DNA from: an uncultured bacterium
Lineage (GTDB): Bacteria > Cyanobacteriota > Vampirovibrionia > Gastranaerophilales > Gastranaerophilaceae
DNA length: 64,000 nt
Assembly: GCA_949300485.1 (NCBI GenBank)
Contig: CASGEL010000003.1
Location: 124,001 to 188,000 of the forward strand
Reading direction: 5' to 3'
Of the stretch, positions 9,137-17,824 are shown piece by piece. The notes beneath the pieces are model-generated. The model did not search any database. It was not told where the DNA came from and saw nothing but the letters and a program-made list of their open reading frames with translations. A program made the position numbers and the translations under genes. How positions within the stretch are numbered: the first letter of the stretch is position 1; each line of letters begins with the position of its first letter.

Positions 9137-9616
9137 TTAAAAAACTTTTTTTGATAGTTGATGAATTCTAGAATGGTCCTCTGCTGTTAAATAAATCAAG
9201 TTTTCTGGTCTATTATCATAACCATCATTGTTAATATGATGAACTTGCCAACCATTACCATCCGGCCTTGTTAACCAAGCATCTGCTACTAATCTATAAA
9301 CATAGACAGTTGGATAATCTTTTAGTACAAGCCAACCAGAACTACTATCTATAATCTCCAAAATTTCACCATTCAGCTTTACACGTCCATAATTACTAAC
9401 TTCGTACTTATTACGAACTCTTGAAGGATCTGTTTTCCAATTTTCAATTCCATATTTTGTAATAATCCTAACAGGTAATTCATCATCTTTTTGTTCGATG
9501 ATATTAAAATCTAGTTCTTTTTCATTTTTTTGACAAATTCTTATAAGTTCTTTTAATGAATAATTTTTAGTCTCTAAACCCACTATTTTTTGTTGAACAT
9601 TATCAGATACTTTCAC
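9137..9616 (-). CDS. HNH endonuclease with NUMOD4 motif
   Basis: 159 aa. The N-terminal 50 residues are charged and look like a DNA-contact or regulatory arm. At about 60-85 there is a NUMOD4-like motif ([15 protein letters not shown]), then a C-terminal HNH_3-type nuclease core: [16 protein letters not shown] and a final His (EDHSRIHQ). These are free-standing, homing-type HNH nucleases common in phages and mobile DNA. Next to the recombinase scar, it fits a mobile block boundary. It may instead be a host-like regulatory HNH protein. The start at 9616 is supported by AAAGGAAAATTAAG. Confidence 0.82.
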   Translation of the reverse strand: MKVSDNVQQKIVGLETKNYSLKELIRICQKNEKELDFNIIEQKDDELPVRIITKYGIENWKTDPSRVRNKYEVSNYGRVKLNGEILEIIDSSSGWLVLKDYPTVYVYRLVADAWLTRPDGNGWQVHHINNDGYDNRPENLIYLTAEDHSRIHQLSKKVF

Positions 9617-9813
9617 TTAATTTTCCTTTATATTTAAAAATTGTTTCTTAATATTCTTTTTTTAATGATTTAGGAGCTATTATTTTACACAAATTTAAAC
9701 TTTCTGATATAATCACATAATCTCAACTTGCACAAAATGAAGCTACAACATTTCTATTTAATATACCATATGGATGAAGTACAATATTTTTCTTTTTATA
9801 AATTTTACAATTA

Positions 9814-9848
9814 AACACGACTACAACATAGCATGTTACAGTCGTGTT
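9814..9848 (-). terminator. Long terminator hairpin after the 9862-10896 gene
   Basis: AACACGACT/AGTCGTGTT outer stem and AACAT/ATGTT inner stem with loop AGC, separated by a small 2x2 internal loop. On the minus strand TTTAATT follows. It lies 14 bases past the stop of the nuclease-like gene. Confidence 0.7.
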
Positions 9849-9861
9849 GTTAAGTAATCAA

Positions 9862-10896
9862 CTATTTCTGAAATCTATCCCAGGTTTGATTTCTTATAGT
9901 ATTTACCAAATCATCAATATTTTTTATTTTAGAATCAAAATTAAAATACATTTTACTTCCAAACATTCCACCTGGAGTATCTTTTTGAAAATTAATATCT
10001 TCCCTAAAATTATCGAGCAAAAACATTTGCAACGATTCATCCCAACAATATTTACTTTTTTCCTCGGCCTCTCTGAGGATATCTGATTCATTATAATTAT
10101 CTTTGTCAAACCAAGAAACAGATATTTTATGCTTTTTAGTTTCTTCATTGTAATCAGCTGTGCACACAGCTTTTATTTCAGATATACAATTTACTTTTTT
10201 ATTTTCATATATTCCAAAATATTTTGATCTTGAGTGTTTATATGCCCCTTTTGCTTCAGGACAAATATAAATTTTGTGAGCAAGAACATCCTCTTTTGAT
10301 TTTGCACAATTAACTACATCTAGTCTATATTTCCACGTTGGTAATAAATCACTATCACTCAAAAACTGCTCATATTCTTTTATCATTGTTGATAAAATTT
10401 CAGAATTAATTTCCTTTGACACTTCATCTAAAGCAAATTTTAATTCTTCAAACTCAAGGTTTTTTATTATCAAATCCTTATCTTTATGACTTTCCACAAA
10501 ATCTGCAAACCATTTTTGTTCATCTTTTAATCCATCAAAATTAGCTAAAGCTAGAAAAATCTTTTGTCCCTGTAATTGCTTTAAATTACTTACGTGTCTT
10601 TCTAATTGCCCTTTATAAAACCAATCACTATTTTTAGTTTCAATAAATATAGTGAAAGGTAATTGACTTATAACCCCATCAATAATTGATTTCCCTTTAT
10701 CACACGAGTAACCTTCCTGCTGTGTAAAATTAACTCCTACATTAATAGTGTTAATATCACTAGAAAGTAAATTTTCTATAAATTCTTGAAACACACTAGG
10801 GTTTTCATTGTAGATTTGTTTAAACAGTAACAAGGTATAATTAGTTACTCTATTTTCTTTTTGCTCATATTTAGGGAAAAATCCTACTTCTGACAT
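9862..10896 (-). CDS. Putative PD-(D/E)XK nuclease-superfamily protein, 344 aa
   Basis: The clearest feature is residues 66-90: Asp73 in SIIDGVISQ, then a hydrophobic strand and Glu86-x-Lys88 in FIETKNS, the D...ExK arrangement of PD-(D/E)XK nucleases. After it comes a Gln/Leu-rich stretch (GQLERHVSNLKQLQ) typical of the helix following the core. The C-terminal half is unassigned. Similar proteins occur as single genes in defence islands, so a role in phage or plasmid restriction is plausible but inferred. TAAGGAG lies directly before the ATG. Catalysis is not proven: the core could be degenerate. Confidence 0.6.
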   Translation of the reverse strand: MSEVGFFPKYEQKENRVTNYTLLLFKQIYNENPSVFQEFIENLLSSDINTINVGVNFTQQEGYSCDKGKSIIDGVISQLPFTIFIETKNSDWFYKGQLERHVSNLKQLQGQKIFLALANFDGLKDEQKWFADFVESHKDKDLIIKNLEFEELKFALDEVSKEINSEILSTMIKEYEQFLSDSDLLPTWKYRLDVVNCAKSKEDVLAHKIYICPEAKGAYKHSRSKYFGIYENKKVNCISEIKAVCTADYNEETKKHKISVSWFDKDNYNESDILREAEEKSKYCWDESLQMFLLDNFREDINFQKDTPGGMFGSKMYFNFDSKIKNIDDLVNTIRNQTWDRFQK

Positions 10897-10914
10897 TATT
10901 TTACTCCTTATTTA

Positions 10915-11214
10915 TTACGCTATTCTTGTTCCTTTTGACCTGCCCTTTTCGTCATACATGTACAATGTACTTCCTCTTTTAATGTTAATTGTTACCGCAC
11001 AGCTATGAAATTCGCCAGAGCCTATTGAAATTGTACTAAGTGTACGTCCTTTTTCATCATACACATATAATGTTGAAGCTCGCTGGACACAAACAAAAGT
11101 AGATGAAAACCCGCATAATTTAGCACTCCCTAGAGAAAGAATACAACTTGTTTGTTTTTTTTCATTGTACACATATGCAGAACTTCCTTTTTGAACAACT
11201 GTCGATATACTCAT
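10915..11214 (-). CDS. Three-repeat beta-rich small protein, 99 aa
   Basis: The protein is three copies of a 35-39 residue unit: KGSSAYVYNEKKQT, RASTLYVYDEKGRT and RGSTLYMYDEKGRS, each followed by a short serine/glycine-rich strand such as ISIGSGE. The third copy is cut short after the first strand. The pattern predicts a small beta-sheet or blade-like fold. It is two or three residues off in register between copies, so it is an old duplication. I know of similar short proteins near phage genes but no function. AAGGAG lies upstream of the ATG, and it is 18 bases before the 10896 gene, so both may form one minus-strand operon. Confidence 0.7.
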   Translation of the reverse strand: MSISTVVQKGSSAYVYNEKKQTSCILSLGSAKLCGFSSTFVCVQRASTLYVYDEKGRTLSTISIGSGEFHSCAVTINIKRGSTLYMYDEKGRSKGTRIA

Positions 11215-11286
11215 AACTATCTCCTTTCTTTTTTACCAGCTTAGCAAATAACTATGATAAAAGCTGACGTAACAAAATTTTATTAC

Positions 11287-11301
11287 TAGACTATGAGTCT
11301 A
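11287..11301. promoter_or_regulatory. Inverted repeat between divergent genes
   Basis: TAGACT-ATG-AGTCTA, a perfect 6-bp inverted repeat, sits in the 121-base gap between the leftward three-repeat protein and the rightward XRE regulator. It is placed as an operator for that regulator would be. Short enough to occur by chance. Confidence 0.35.
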
Positions 11302-11335
11302 TATAGTATTGCTTTGATTATAGCACAATTAAGTA

Positions 11336-11548
11336 ATGAACAGTGATATTAGTAAAATGTTTGCAACAAAACTACAAGAACTCAGATTATCTAAAAATTT
11401 GAATAAAAGTAGGCTTTCAGAACTTGCAGGATTAGACCTTTCTTATATTGGTAAAATAGAAAGATGTGAAAAATCACCAAATTTACGAACCATTGCAAAA
11501 TTGGCAAAAGCATTAGATGTTCCTGTTAAAGATTTATTTGATTTTTAA
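11336..11548 (+). CDS. XRE-family helix-turn-helix regulator, 70 aa
   Basis: A single Cro/CI-type HTH fills the protein: KLQELRLSKNLNKSRLSELA, then the recognition region GLDLSYIGKIERCEKSP and the closing TIAKLAKALDVPVKDLF. No C-terminal dimerisation or peptidase domain. It is likely a DNA-binding repressor of the neighbouring remnant phage block or of its own promoter. The ATG at 11336 has no Shine-Dalgarno; the internal ATG at 11357 (MFATKLQ) is an alternative start that keeps the whole HTH. Confidence 0.88.
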   Translation: MNSDISKMFATKLQELRLSKNLNKSRLSELAGLDLSYIGKIERCEKSPNLRTIAKLAKALDVPVKDLFDF

Positions 11549-11554
11549 ATATAT

Positions 11555-11583
11555 AAAAGAAGCTCCAATATGGAGCTTCTTTT
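11555..11583. terminator. Bidirectional terminator between XRE gene and terL
   Basis: AAAAGAAGCTCCA pairs perfectly with TGGAGCTTCTTTT around a 3-base loop. It ends the rightward XRE transcript with a T-run and overlaps the stop of the leftward terminase. Confidence 0.8.
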
Positions 11584-13102
11584 ATAAGCGAGGAATTCTT
11601 CTACCTTGATATTTAAATTGGCGCATTGCAAACTGACAAAAATCACGTGCACTCATATTTCCAGGAACAGTATTTAACTCTTTTTCTTGATATTTTTTTA
11701 TTGCTTCAGATAGGGTTTCAAGTGTACACTCGTATTGATTAGACTTAATGCTGTCAATTAATTGTGTTAGTGCATCAACTTGATCATCGTGTTTTCCATT
11801 TGGGAAAGCATTTATTTCTGCTCTAAATTCATCAAGCCATCTTGCACCTTTTGCCAACAAAACATCTCCACTTTTTATATACAAGACAGCATTATTCGCT
11901 CTCGACGCTTTATTTCCTTTTGGTTTATACTGAATAAATGACATTTTTGAAACTTTTCTTAAATACTGAATCAAAGAAATTGAGATAGAACTCTCCTCGA
12001 TGATAAGATGATTACATTTCTCAGCTAAATAAAGTTCTTCAATCTTACCTGCTAGGGCCTGTAAATCCAGTTTAAATCGTTGAATATCTGTTATATATAT
12101 TTTGTTGCCATATATTTTAGCTGTAATACACACAGAGTAATCATTGTTTTTCCCATCTTTCAAGGCAATATCCCAACTCTGAATTGTTTGTGCCTCTATA
12201 GGTAACTCTAATTCAGTAAAATATGGAAACCATCCATAATTTACAATATTTCCTGCAAGTGGTATCGGATTTTGTTGATACTGAGCGGAGAAATTGTACT
12301 CATTCATTAATTTCCTTTGATTATTTAAAATATCAATAGATTCAAGAGATGAATTTAAAGCTTCTCCTGCTTTACGTCCAATAGTTCTACCGGTTGAAAT
12401 AGTAAATTTTTCATCATTCTCTGCAATAGCAGGAAGAGATAAGACTTCCCACCCATCTTGTTTCAGTAGATGTCCTGTTAAATCTTCAATATGAAGTCTT
12501 TGCATAATGACAATAATTACACCGTTCACTTTATCATTTAATCGTGAAACCAAAGTGCTATCATACCAGTTATTAACACGAGTTCTTACTGTATCAGATA
12601 ATGCATCATCAGCTTTAATTGGATCGTCAATGATGATGAAATTTCCACCAATACCCGTTAATGAACCGTCTATGGATGTCGCATACCTAAAACCATTTTG
12701 AGTCGTTTCAAAAAAGTTTTCAGTATTTTTATCTCCTAAGTGGGTTTTAGGAAAGGTCTTTTTATAAAAATCAGATTCCATAAGCTGTCTTGTTTTGCGT
12801 GAAAGACTATCTGCAAGTGTTTGTGCATAACTTACACATATTATTCTTGCTTTAGGATTATGCCCAAGAATGAATGCTGGCAAACAAATTGAAGCACAAT
12901 GAGACTTTAAATTCCGAGGTGGGATATTTATTATTAAACGTTTAATATTCCCGTATACACATTGTTGCAATGTGTCGCAAATTAGCTCAAGATGCCAATT
13001 CTTCATTAAAGGCTGTGAATTGTCAATTTCATAAAACGATTTTTGTATAAATGCATAAAAATCCTTTATACATATACTATTTAACACGGCGCGCTTCTTC
13101 AT
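11582..13102 (-). CDS. terL: Phage terminase large subunit (orphan, remnant block)
   Basis: DNA-packaging motor: ATPase pumping plus genome cutting. 506 aa, full length. ATPase domain: PPRNLKSHCAS (Walker A-like, about 60-70), Walker B FIIIDDP, and coupling motif VIIVIMQRLH. C-terminal RNase H-like nuclease: SWDIALKDG, LIIEESS and HDDQVDALTQ, which carry the three acidic metal ligands. It is not the prophage terminase at 51516, which belongs to another family. The start overlaps DUF5681 by 26 bases. No portal or capsid gene follows, so this is a packaging module cut from its phage or a satellite piece. Confidence 0.92.
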   Translation of the reverse strand: MKKRAVLNSICIKDFYAFIQKSFYEIDNSQPLMKNWHLELICDTLQQCVYGNIKRLIINIPPRNLKSHCASICLPAFILGHNPKARIICVSYAQTLADSLSRKTRQLMESDFYKKTFPKTHLGDKNTENFFETTQNGFRYATSIDGSLTGIGGNFIIIDDPIKADDALSDTVRTRVNNWYDSTLVSRLNDKVNGVIIVIMQRLHIEDLTGHLLKQDGWEVLSLPAIAENDEKFTISTGRTIGRKAGEALNSSLESIDILNNQRKLMNEYNFSAQYQQNPIPLAGNIVNYGWFPYFTELELPIEAQTIQSWDIALKDGKNNDYSVCITAKIYGNKIYITDIQRFKLDLQALAGKIEELYLAEKCNHLIIEESSISISLIQYLRKVSKMSFIQYKPKGNKASRANNAVLYIKSGDVLLAKGARWLDEFRAEINAFPNGKHDDQVDALTQLIDSIKSNQYECTLETLSEAIKKYQEKELNTVPGNMSARDFCQFAMRQFKYQGRRIPRL

Positions 13103-13493
13103 AATTTATACTCCTTTTTATATAATCTTCTAATATTGCTTGATCTTCTTGGCTCAAGTCTTCTTCAAAATCTTTCTCTTCAAAATCTTTGCTTAATAAA
13201 ACTGGGAACAATAATTTACTAGCTGAAGCTTTTCCACTCAGAGCATCTGTTATGAGCCTTTTTACCAAAGCTAATTGTTTAGTAATTTTTTTTATTTTTC
13301 CTTGTTCTTGAATCTGTATCAATTCATTCATCTCATCTTTGATGTCTTCAACAAAGCTCTTATTCTTTTTAGGCCGTCCTTTAGGATTCCCCGACTGCCC
13401 TGGTTTGAATTGATATTCTCGAGGCGGGCGTTTATAGCCCACCTCGTATTCTTTTTTATTCTCTCTATCAATAGTCATTGTTTGATTCTCCAT
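13077..13493 (-). CDS. DUF5681 protein, small-terminase-like partner
   Basis: 138 aa. The signature YQFKPGQSGNPKGRPKKN near residue 27 is the DUF5681 hallmark: a basic, flexible DNA-contact element. The rest is helical with an acidic C-terminus. DUF5681 genes commonly lie directly before large terminases, so a role as packaging initiator (small subunit) is likely but inferred from position. Overlaps terL by 26 bases and the methyltransferase by 26 bases, which means tight translational coupling across the block. Confidence 0.85.
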   Translation of the reverse strand: MENQTMTIDRENKKEYEVGYKRPPREYQFKPGQSGNPKGRPKKNKSFVEDIKDEMNELIQIQEQGKIKKITKQLALVKRLITDALSGKASASKLLFPVLLSKDFEEKDFEEDLSQEDQAILEDYIKRSINYEEARRVK

Positions 13494-14784
13494 TATTGAT
13501 TAAACTAGCGCTTTTACCTGTCAGATTTTCCCAGCGGAACAAAATGACATCACAATATTTAGGCTCCAATTCTATAACTCGAGCTCGACGTTTTGTTCGT
13601 TCCGCTGCTATCAAAGTTGAACCTGAACCTCCAAAGGAATCTAAAACAATTCCACCAATTGAAGAACAATCCAACAAAGCATCCATTATCATAGCCACGG
13701 GCTTAACTGTAGGATGAAGTTTAACTAGAACCTTCGCTTGTGGATTAGAAGCGTGCATGCCTTTGTACTTCCATACATTTGTTCTATATTTACCATGTAT
13801 GCCTAGCTCTATATTGTTAATATGTGGGTTTTCACCATTTTTAAAAACAAATATGAATTCATGTTGAGAACGATATAAAGATCCCATTCCAGCTGTCGTT
13901 TTATCCCAGACACAAATGTTTTTAAGAGATGAATAAACTTGTGAACCAGCATCAAGCATTTCTGAGACATGTCGCCAATCCATGCATTGGTAATGTATAG
14001 AACCATCAACCGAGAATTTACTTTGCAGATTCATTGCTTTTTGGAGAAAATTTACGAACTCACATTTAGACATTTCTCCTGAGGCAAATTCAAATTCCTC
14101 GTGTCGTTTTTGTTTTGTGACATTTCCTTTTACTTTGACATTATATGGTGGATCTGCAAACACTACCTGCGCAAGTTCATTTTGCATAAGAATTTTATAG
14201 CTCGTTTCTTCTAATGAATTTCCACAATATAGCAAATGCCCACCTAGTTGCCACAAGTCACCCTTCTTAACTCGTTTAGGTATATCAATAACACTTTCCA
14301 GAAACAGCGTATCCGAATCCTTACTATCAATCTTCTTGATAGCTTCTAAACCTTCTGGATTTATAATCAGGTCTAGTTGAGGAATATCAAATCCTGTAAT
14401 TGTTGCATCAAAACCAAGCTCTGGCTCTAAGTTCATGAGAAATTCTAACTCTATTTTTAAAATTTCCTTGTCCCAACCTGCTTCTTCAGCAAGCCTGTTG
14501 TCTGCGATTACATACGCACGAATTTGTTCTTTTGTCATATGATTCAAACATATTGTTGGAATCATAGACAGATCTAATTCGATCGCAGCCATGACCCTAC
14601 CGTGACCAGCTATAATTACATCATCTGTATCAATCAATACAGGATTGTTGAATCCTAGTTTCTCGATACTTTTTGCAATTTTTTGAATTTGTTTCTTGCT
14701 GTGAGTACGAGAATTTTGTGAATTCAACTTTAGTTCTTTTGGATTTTTGTAGAGAATCGCTAACTCATGTTTGAAACCTTTCAT
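13468..14784 (-). CDS. ParB-domain DNA methyltransferase (phage-type)
   Basis: The N-terminal ParB/Srx-like nuclease-fold domain (about 10-110, NSRTHSKKQIQKI and IIAGHGRVMAA) is followed by a methyltransferase with VFADPPYNVKV (motif IV) and, near the C-terminus, LDSFGGSGSTLIAAERT (SAM-binding motif I) after LHPTVKP. The order motif IV before motif I is that of beta-class DNA amino-methyltransferases. I moved the start from 14823 to the ATG at 14784 because AGGAG lies 7 bases before it and residues 1-13 of the longer frame look random. It likely protects the packaged DNA of the phage that owned this block. Confidence 0.9.
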   Translation of the reverse strand: MKGFKHELAILYKNPKELKLNSQNSRTHSKKQIQKIAKSIEKLGFNNPVLIDTDDVIIAGHGRVMAAIELDLSMIPTICLNHMTKEQIRAYVIADNRLAEEAGWDKEILKIELEFLMNLEPELGFDATITGFDIPQLDLIINPEGLEAIKKIDSKDSDTLFLESVIDIPKRVKKGDLWQLGGHLLYCGNSLEETSYKILMQNELAQVVFADPPYNVKVKGNVTKQKRHEEFEFASGEMSKCEFVNFLQKAMNLQSKFSVDGSIHYQCMDWRHVSEMLDAGSQVYSSLKNICVWDKTTAGMGSLYRSQHEFIFVFKNGENPHINNIELGIHGKYRTNVWKYKGMHASNPQAKVLVKLHPTVKPVAMIMDALLDCSSIGGIVLDSFGGSGSTLIAAERTKRRARVIELEPKYCDVILFRWENLTGKSASLINNGESNNDY

Positions 14785-14942
14785 TTGTTTTCTCCTAAAA
14801 TTTCTACGGTATACAAAATGCATCCATATAAAAATTCATGAGCTAACTAATTTTATTTCTATTCATCCCTACAGTTTAATAATAATGCGTCTTCCCACCG
14901 AATTTAAAAATTTTCAAAATCCACCATTTTTACGTTTTGGTG

Positions 14943-14948
14943 TATAAT
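14943..14948 (+). promoter_or_regulatory. TATAAT -10 box directly before a start codon
   Basis: A perfect TATAAT ends 6 bases before the ATG at 14955. A transcript starting at the usual distance would begin at the ATG itself and be leaderless. No convincing -35 is present. Confidence 0.45.
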
Positions 14949-14954
14949 TTATTT

Positions 14955-15320
14955 ATGATTACAAATTGTCCTAAATGTAAAAAGAAATTAGTCAAAAATG
15001 GCATAAGAAAAGGGAAACAAAGGTTTCGTTGTAGTAATCCAAAATGCAACTACAGTTTAACCGTCAATAAAAAAACTCCTCAAAAACAGAAAGATGCTTT
15101 TGAATATCTGTATAATATAATTAGCAAGATTCAACAAAGATCCTTGAAAACATATCAAGAATTACCCGACATATTTCATAAAATAAAACTTCAAAAACGT
15201 GATATAAAATTAACAATTAATGATACTTCTAAAATAAGTAAAATCGATAAACAAAGTTGTATTGTAATAGCAGAAGAAAATGCTATACATATAATACAAC
15301 TTTGTAAATATAAGAAATAA
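14955..15320 (+). CDS. Zinc-ribbon protein, 121 aa
   Basis: N-terminal zinc ribbon with Cys pairs CPKCKKKL and CSNPKCNYS, of the type seen at the start of IS1-like transposases and some DNA-binding proteins, followed by 80 residues that I cannot assign (Lys/Ile-rich). It is too short to be a transposase, and no inverted repeats flank it. The frame can be opened upstream to a TTG at 14937, but that codon lies inside the -10 region, so the ATG at 14955 is preferred. It may be a regulatory or cargo gene at the edge of the defence block. Confidence 0.6.
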   Translation: MITNCPKCKKKLVKNGIRKGKQRFRCSNPKCNYSLTVNKKTPQKQKDAFEYLYNIISKIQQRSLKTYQELPDIFHKIKLQKRDIKLTINDTSKISKIDKQSCIVIAEENAIHIIQLCKYKK

Positions 15321-15456
15321 AATAATAAAAACTTTAGTTAAGTAATGTTTTTAATATTTTAGTTGAATAATTATTTCTAGTGCACAAACTTTATTTATAC
15401 GAATTGAACATAAAAGTGTTAAAATAGATTCAAATGAAAATATGCAAGAGTGAATT

Positions 15457-15957
15457 ATGACAGAAATCGAAATTTTAAAAGGTGATATAACAAAATTAAA
15501 AGTTGATGCAATAGTAAATGCAGCAAATAGAACATTACTTGGTGGTGGAGGAGTAGATGGCGCTATTCATCGCGCTGCAGGGAAAGAGTTACTAGCAGAA
15601 TGCAGAACCCTAAACGGTTGCAAAACAGGGCAATCAAAAATTACAAAAGGATATAACTTGCCTGCCAAATATGTAATCCATACGGTAGGCCCTGTTTGGT
15701 ATGGTGGAAGCAAAAACGAACCAGAACTTTTGAAATCCTGCTATACGACAGCCCTAAATCTTGCAAAAGGAAATAACATCAAAACAATAGCATTTCCTGC
15801 AATATCCTGCGGAGTTTATCATTTCCCGATAGATAAAGCTTGCAAAATTGCCTATGATACAGTGAATGAATTTATAAACAAATACGATTGCCTTGAAAAA
15901 GTCATTTTCATCGACATCAATGACCAAATAATCGAAACATACAAAAATCTTTTCTAA
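15457..15957 (+). CDS. Macro-domain protein (ADP-ribose binding/deacetylase type)
   Basis: A stand-alone macro domain of 166 aa, of MacroD/YmdB type. Seen: [20 protein letters not shown] (ADP-ribose-binding loop 1), [16 protein letters not shown], and [12 protein letters not shown] (loop 2). Family members remove O-acetyl or ADP-ribose groups. Next to restriction genes it may serve to reverse ADP-ribosylation or process NAD-derived signals, but this is inference. 39 bases separate it from the following DUF262 gene, so the two may be co-transcribed. Confidence 0.93.
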   Translation: MTEIEILKGDITKLKVDAIVNAANRTLLGGGGVDGAIHRAAGKELLAECRTLNGCKTGQSKITKGYNLPAKYVIHTVGPVWYGGSKNEPELLKSCYTTALNLAKGNNIKTIAFPAISCGVYHFPIDKACKIAYDTVNEFINKYDCLEKVIFIDINDQIIETYKNLF

Positions 15958-15996
15958 GAACCTTTTTGTGATACGCTAAAGAAAAAGGAGTTAAGT

Positions 15997-17808
15997 ATGG
16001 TTAACAAATATTCCGTCGCACAATATTCAGTAGATAACATATTAGGTTTTATTAATAGTGGAGAAATTTCTATTCCTGAAATTCAAAGACCATTTGTTTG
16101 GAAACCTAAGAACGTAAGAGATTTAGTTGACTCTTTGTATAATGGTTATCCGACGGGATATTTAATCATATGGCAAAATCCAACTGTACGCTTAAAAGAT
16201 GGCAGAGAAGCTGGCGGAACAAAAATATTAATTGATGGACAGCAACGTGTTACTGCTTTAATGACTGCACTTGCCGGACAACAAATTTTAACAGAGGACT
16301 ACGAACAAAAAGCATATAAAATAGCGTTTAATCCTTTAGCTAAAGATGATGAAGAACGTTTTGCCGTTCAAACTCCTGCTCATGTAAAAAGTAAAAATTG
16401 GATTCCTGATATTTCAGTAGTTTTCAAACCTGATTTTAATGCTTTTAATTTTATAAATGAATATATTCAAAACAACCCAGAAATATCAAGTGATGTTATA
16501 AATAGAGCTATTCAAAAATTATTAGATATCAGGACTTGTCAAATGGGTACAATTATTTTAGTTCCTGACTTGGATATAAATGAAGTTACTGAAATATTTG
16601 TAAGAATCAACTCTCAAGGTAAACGCCTGAATGAAGCAGACTTTGCAATGTCAAAAATTGCTGCTGACTCAAAATATGGTGGTAATATCCTAAGAAAGGC
16701 TATTGATTATTTCTGTCACTTAGCTGTCGATCCTAATTTTTATGAAAAATTATCAGCAACAGATGATGAGTTTATGAAATCTGAATTCGCTGGATTACTA
16801 AAATGGTTAAAAGATGATAAAGAAGCAATATATGATCCTGAATATAATGATATGTTGAGAGTTTGCTTAATGCATAAATTTGGTAGAGGTAAATTGGGTG
16901 ATTTAGTAAGTTTGCTTTCAGGTAGAGATTTTGAAACAAGAACATACAAAGAAGAAATTGCTGATGAAAGTTTTGCCAAGTTAACAGCAGGCGTTAAAAA
17001 TTTCATGAATGAATATAATTTTAAAAATTTTGTTTTAGCTATAAAAGGTTGCGGATTTATAAGCGAAAAATTACTAAATTCTCAAATGACTTTAGATTTC
17101 GCATATACATTATATTTACTGCTAAGTAATTCAAAAGATATTGATAAAATAGAAGTAAAACGTCTTGTCCAAAAATGGTTTATTATGTCAACATTGACAA
17201 GTAGATACATAGGTTCGCCAGAATCTCAAATGGATAAAGATTTAAGAAGTATTGCAACCAAGGGTTTCAAAGAATATTTTAAAGAAGTAGAAGAAGCGGA
17301 ATTGTCTGAAACATTTTGGACAGTTGGTCTAGTACAGAATTTAGAAACCTCTTCTATTAATAGTCCATATTTTAATACTTATATTGCAGCGCAAGTATGG
17401 AGTGCTGAAGCATCGTTATTTTCAAACACAACAAAAGTTGCTGATTTAATTTCAGTTATGGGTGATGTACATCACATTTTTCCAAAAGAATATTTGAAAC
17501 AAAATGGATATGAAGATAAGGCAAAATATAATCAAGTTGCGAACTATACTTATCTTGATACAGGCGTAAATATTTCCATTGGAAAAAAAGCCCCAAATGA
17601 ATATTTTGCTCAAGCTAAGGAACAATGCATAAAAGGTCAATGTTGCATTGGTACAATTTTGAATGAAAAAGATTTAGTGAATAATCTAAAAATCAATTGT
17701 ATTCCAGAGAATATTTATACAATGCAAGCATGTGATTATGAAACATTCTTGCAAGAACGTCGCAAGATGATGGCAGAAAAAATTAAAAATTATTATTACT
17801 CAATATGA
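15997..17808 (+). CDS. GmrSD-like DUF262/DUF1524 restriction protein
   Basis: 603 aa. The N-terminal DUF262 domain (ParB-like fold, nucleotide-using) has IPEIQRPFVWKPKNV and LIDGQQRVTAL. The C-terminal DUF1524 domain has the HNH-like motif DVHHIFPKEYL followed by NQVANYTYLD and SIGKKAP. The two-domain architecture matches GmrSD, a type IV enzyme that cuts modified (glucosylated) phage DNA using NTP. The substrate here is unknown. It lies 16 bases before an HNH gene and after the macro protein, forming a rightward defence cluster. Start ATG with AAAGGAG upstream. Confidence 0.9.
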   Translation: MVNKYSVAQYSVDNILGFINSGEISIPEIQRPFVWKPKNVRDLVDSLYNGYPTGYLIIWQNPTVRLKDGREAGGTKILIDGQQRVTALMTALAGQQILTEDYEQKAYKIAFNPLAKDDEERFAVQTPAHVKSKNWIPDISVVFKPDFNAFNFINEYIQNNPEISSDVINRAIQKLLDIRTCQMGTIILVPDLDINEVTEIFVRINSQGKRLNEADFAMSKIAADSKYGGNILRKAIDYFCHLAVDPNFYEKLSATDDEFMKSEFAGLLKWLKDDKEAIYDPEYNDMLRVCLMHKFGRGKLGDLVSLLSGRDFETRTYKEEIADESFAKLTAGVKNFMNEYNFKNFVLAIKGCGFISEKLLNSQMTLDFAYTLYLLLSNSKDIDKIEVKRLVQKWFIMSTLTSRYIGSPESQMDKDLRSIATKGFKEYFKEVEEAELSETFWTVGLVQNLETSSINSPYFNTYIAAQVWSAEASLFSNTTKVADLISVMGDVHHIFPKEYLKQNGYEDKAKYNQVANYTYLDTGVNISIGKKAPNEYFAQAKEQCIKGQCCIGTILNEKDLVNNLKINCIPENIYTMQACDYETFLQERRKMMAEKIKNYYYSI

Positions 17809-17824
17809 TGTAGGAATGTTTTGA

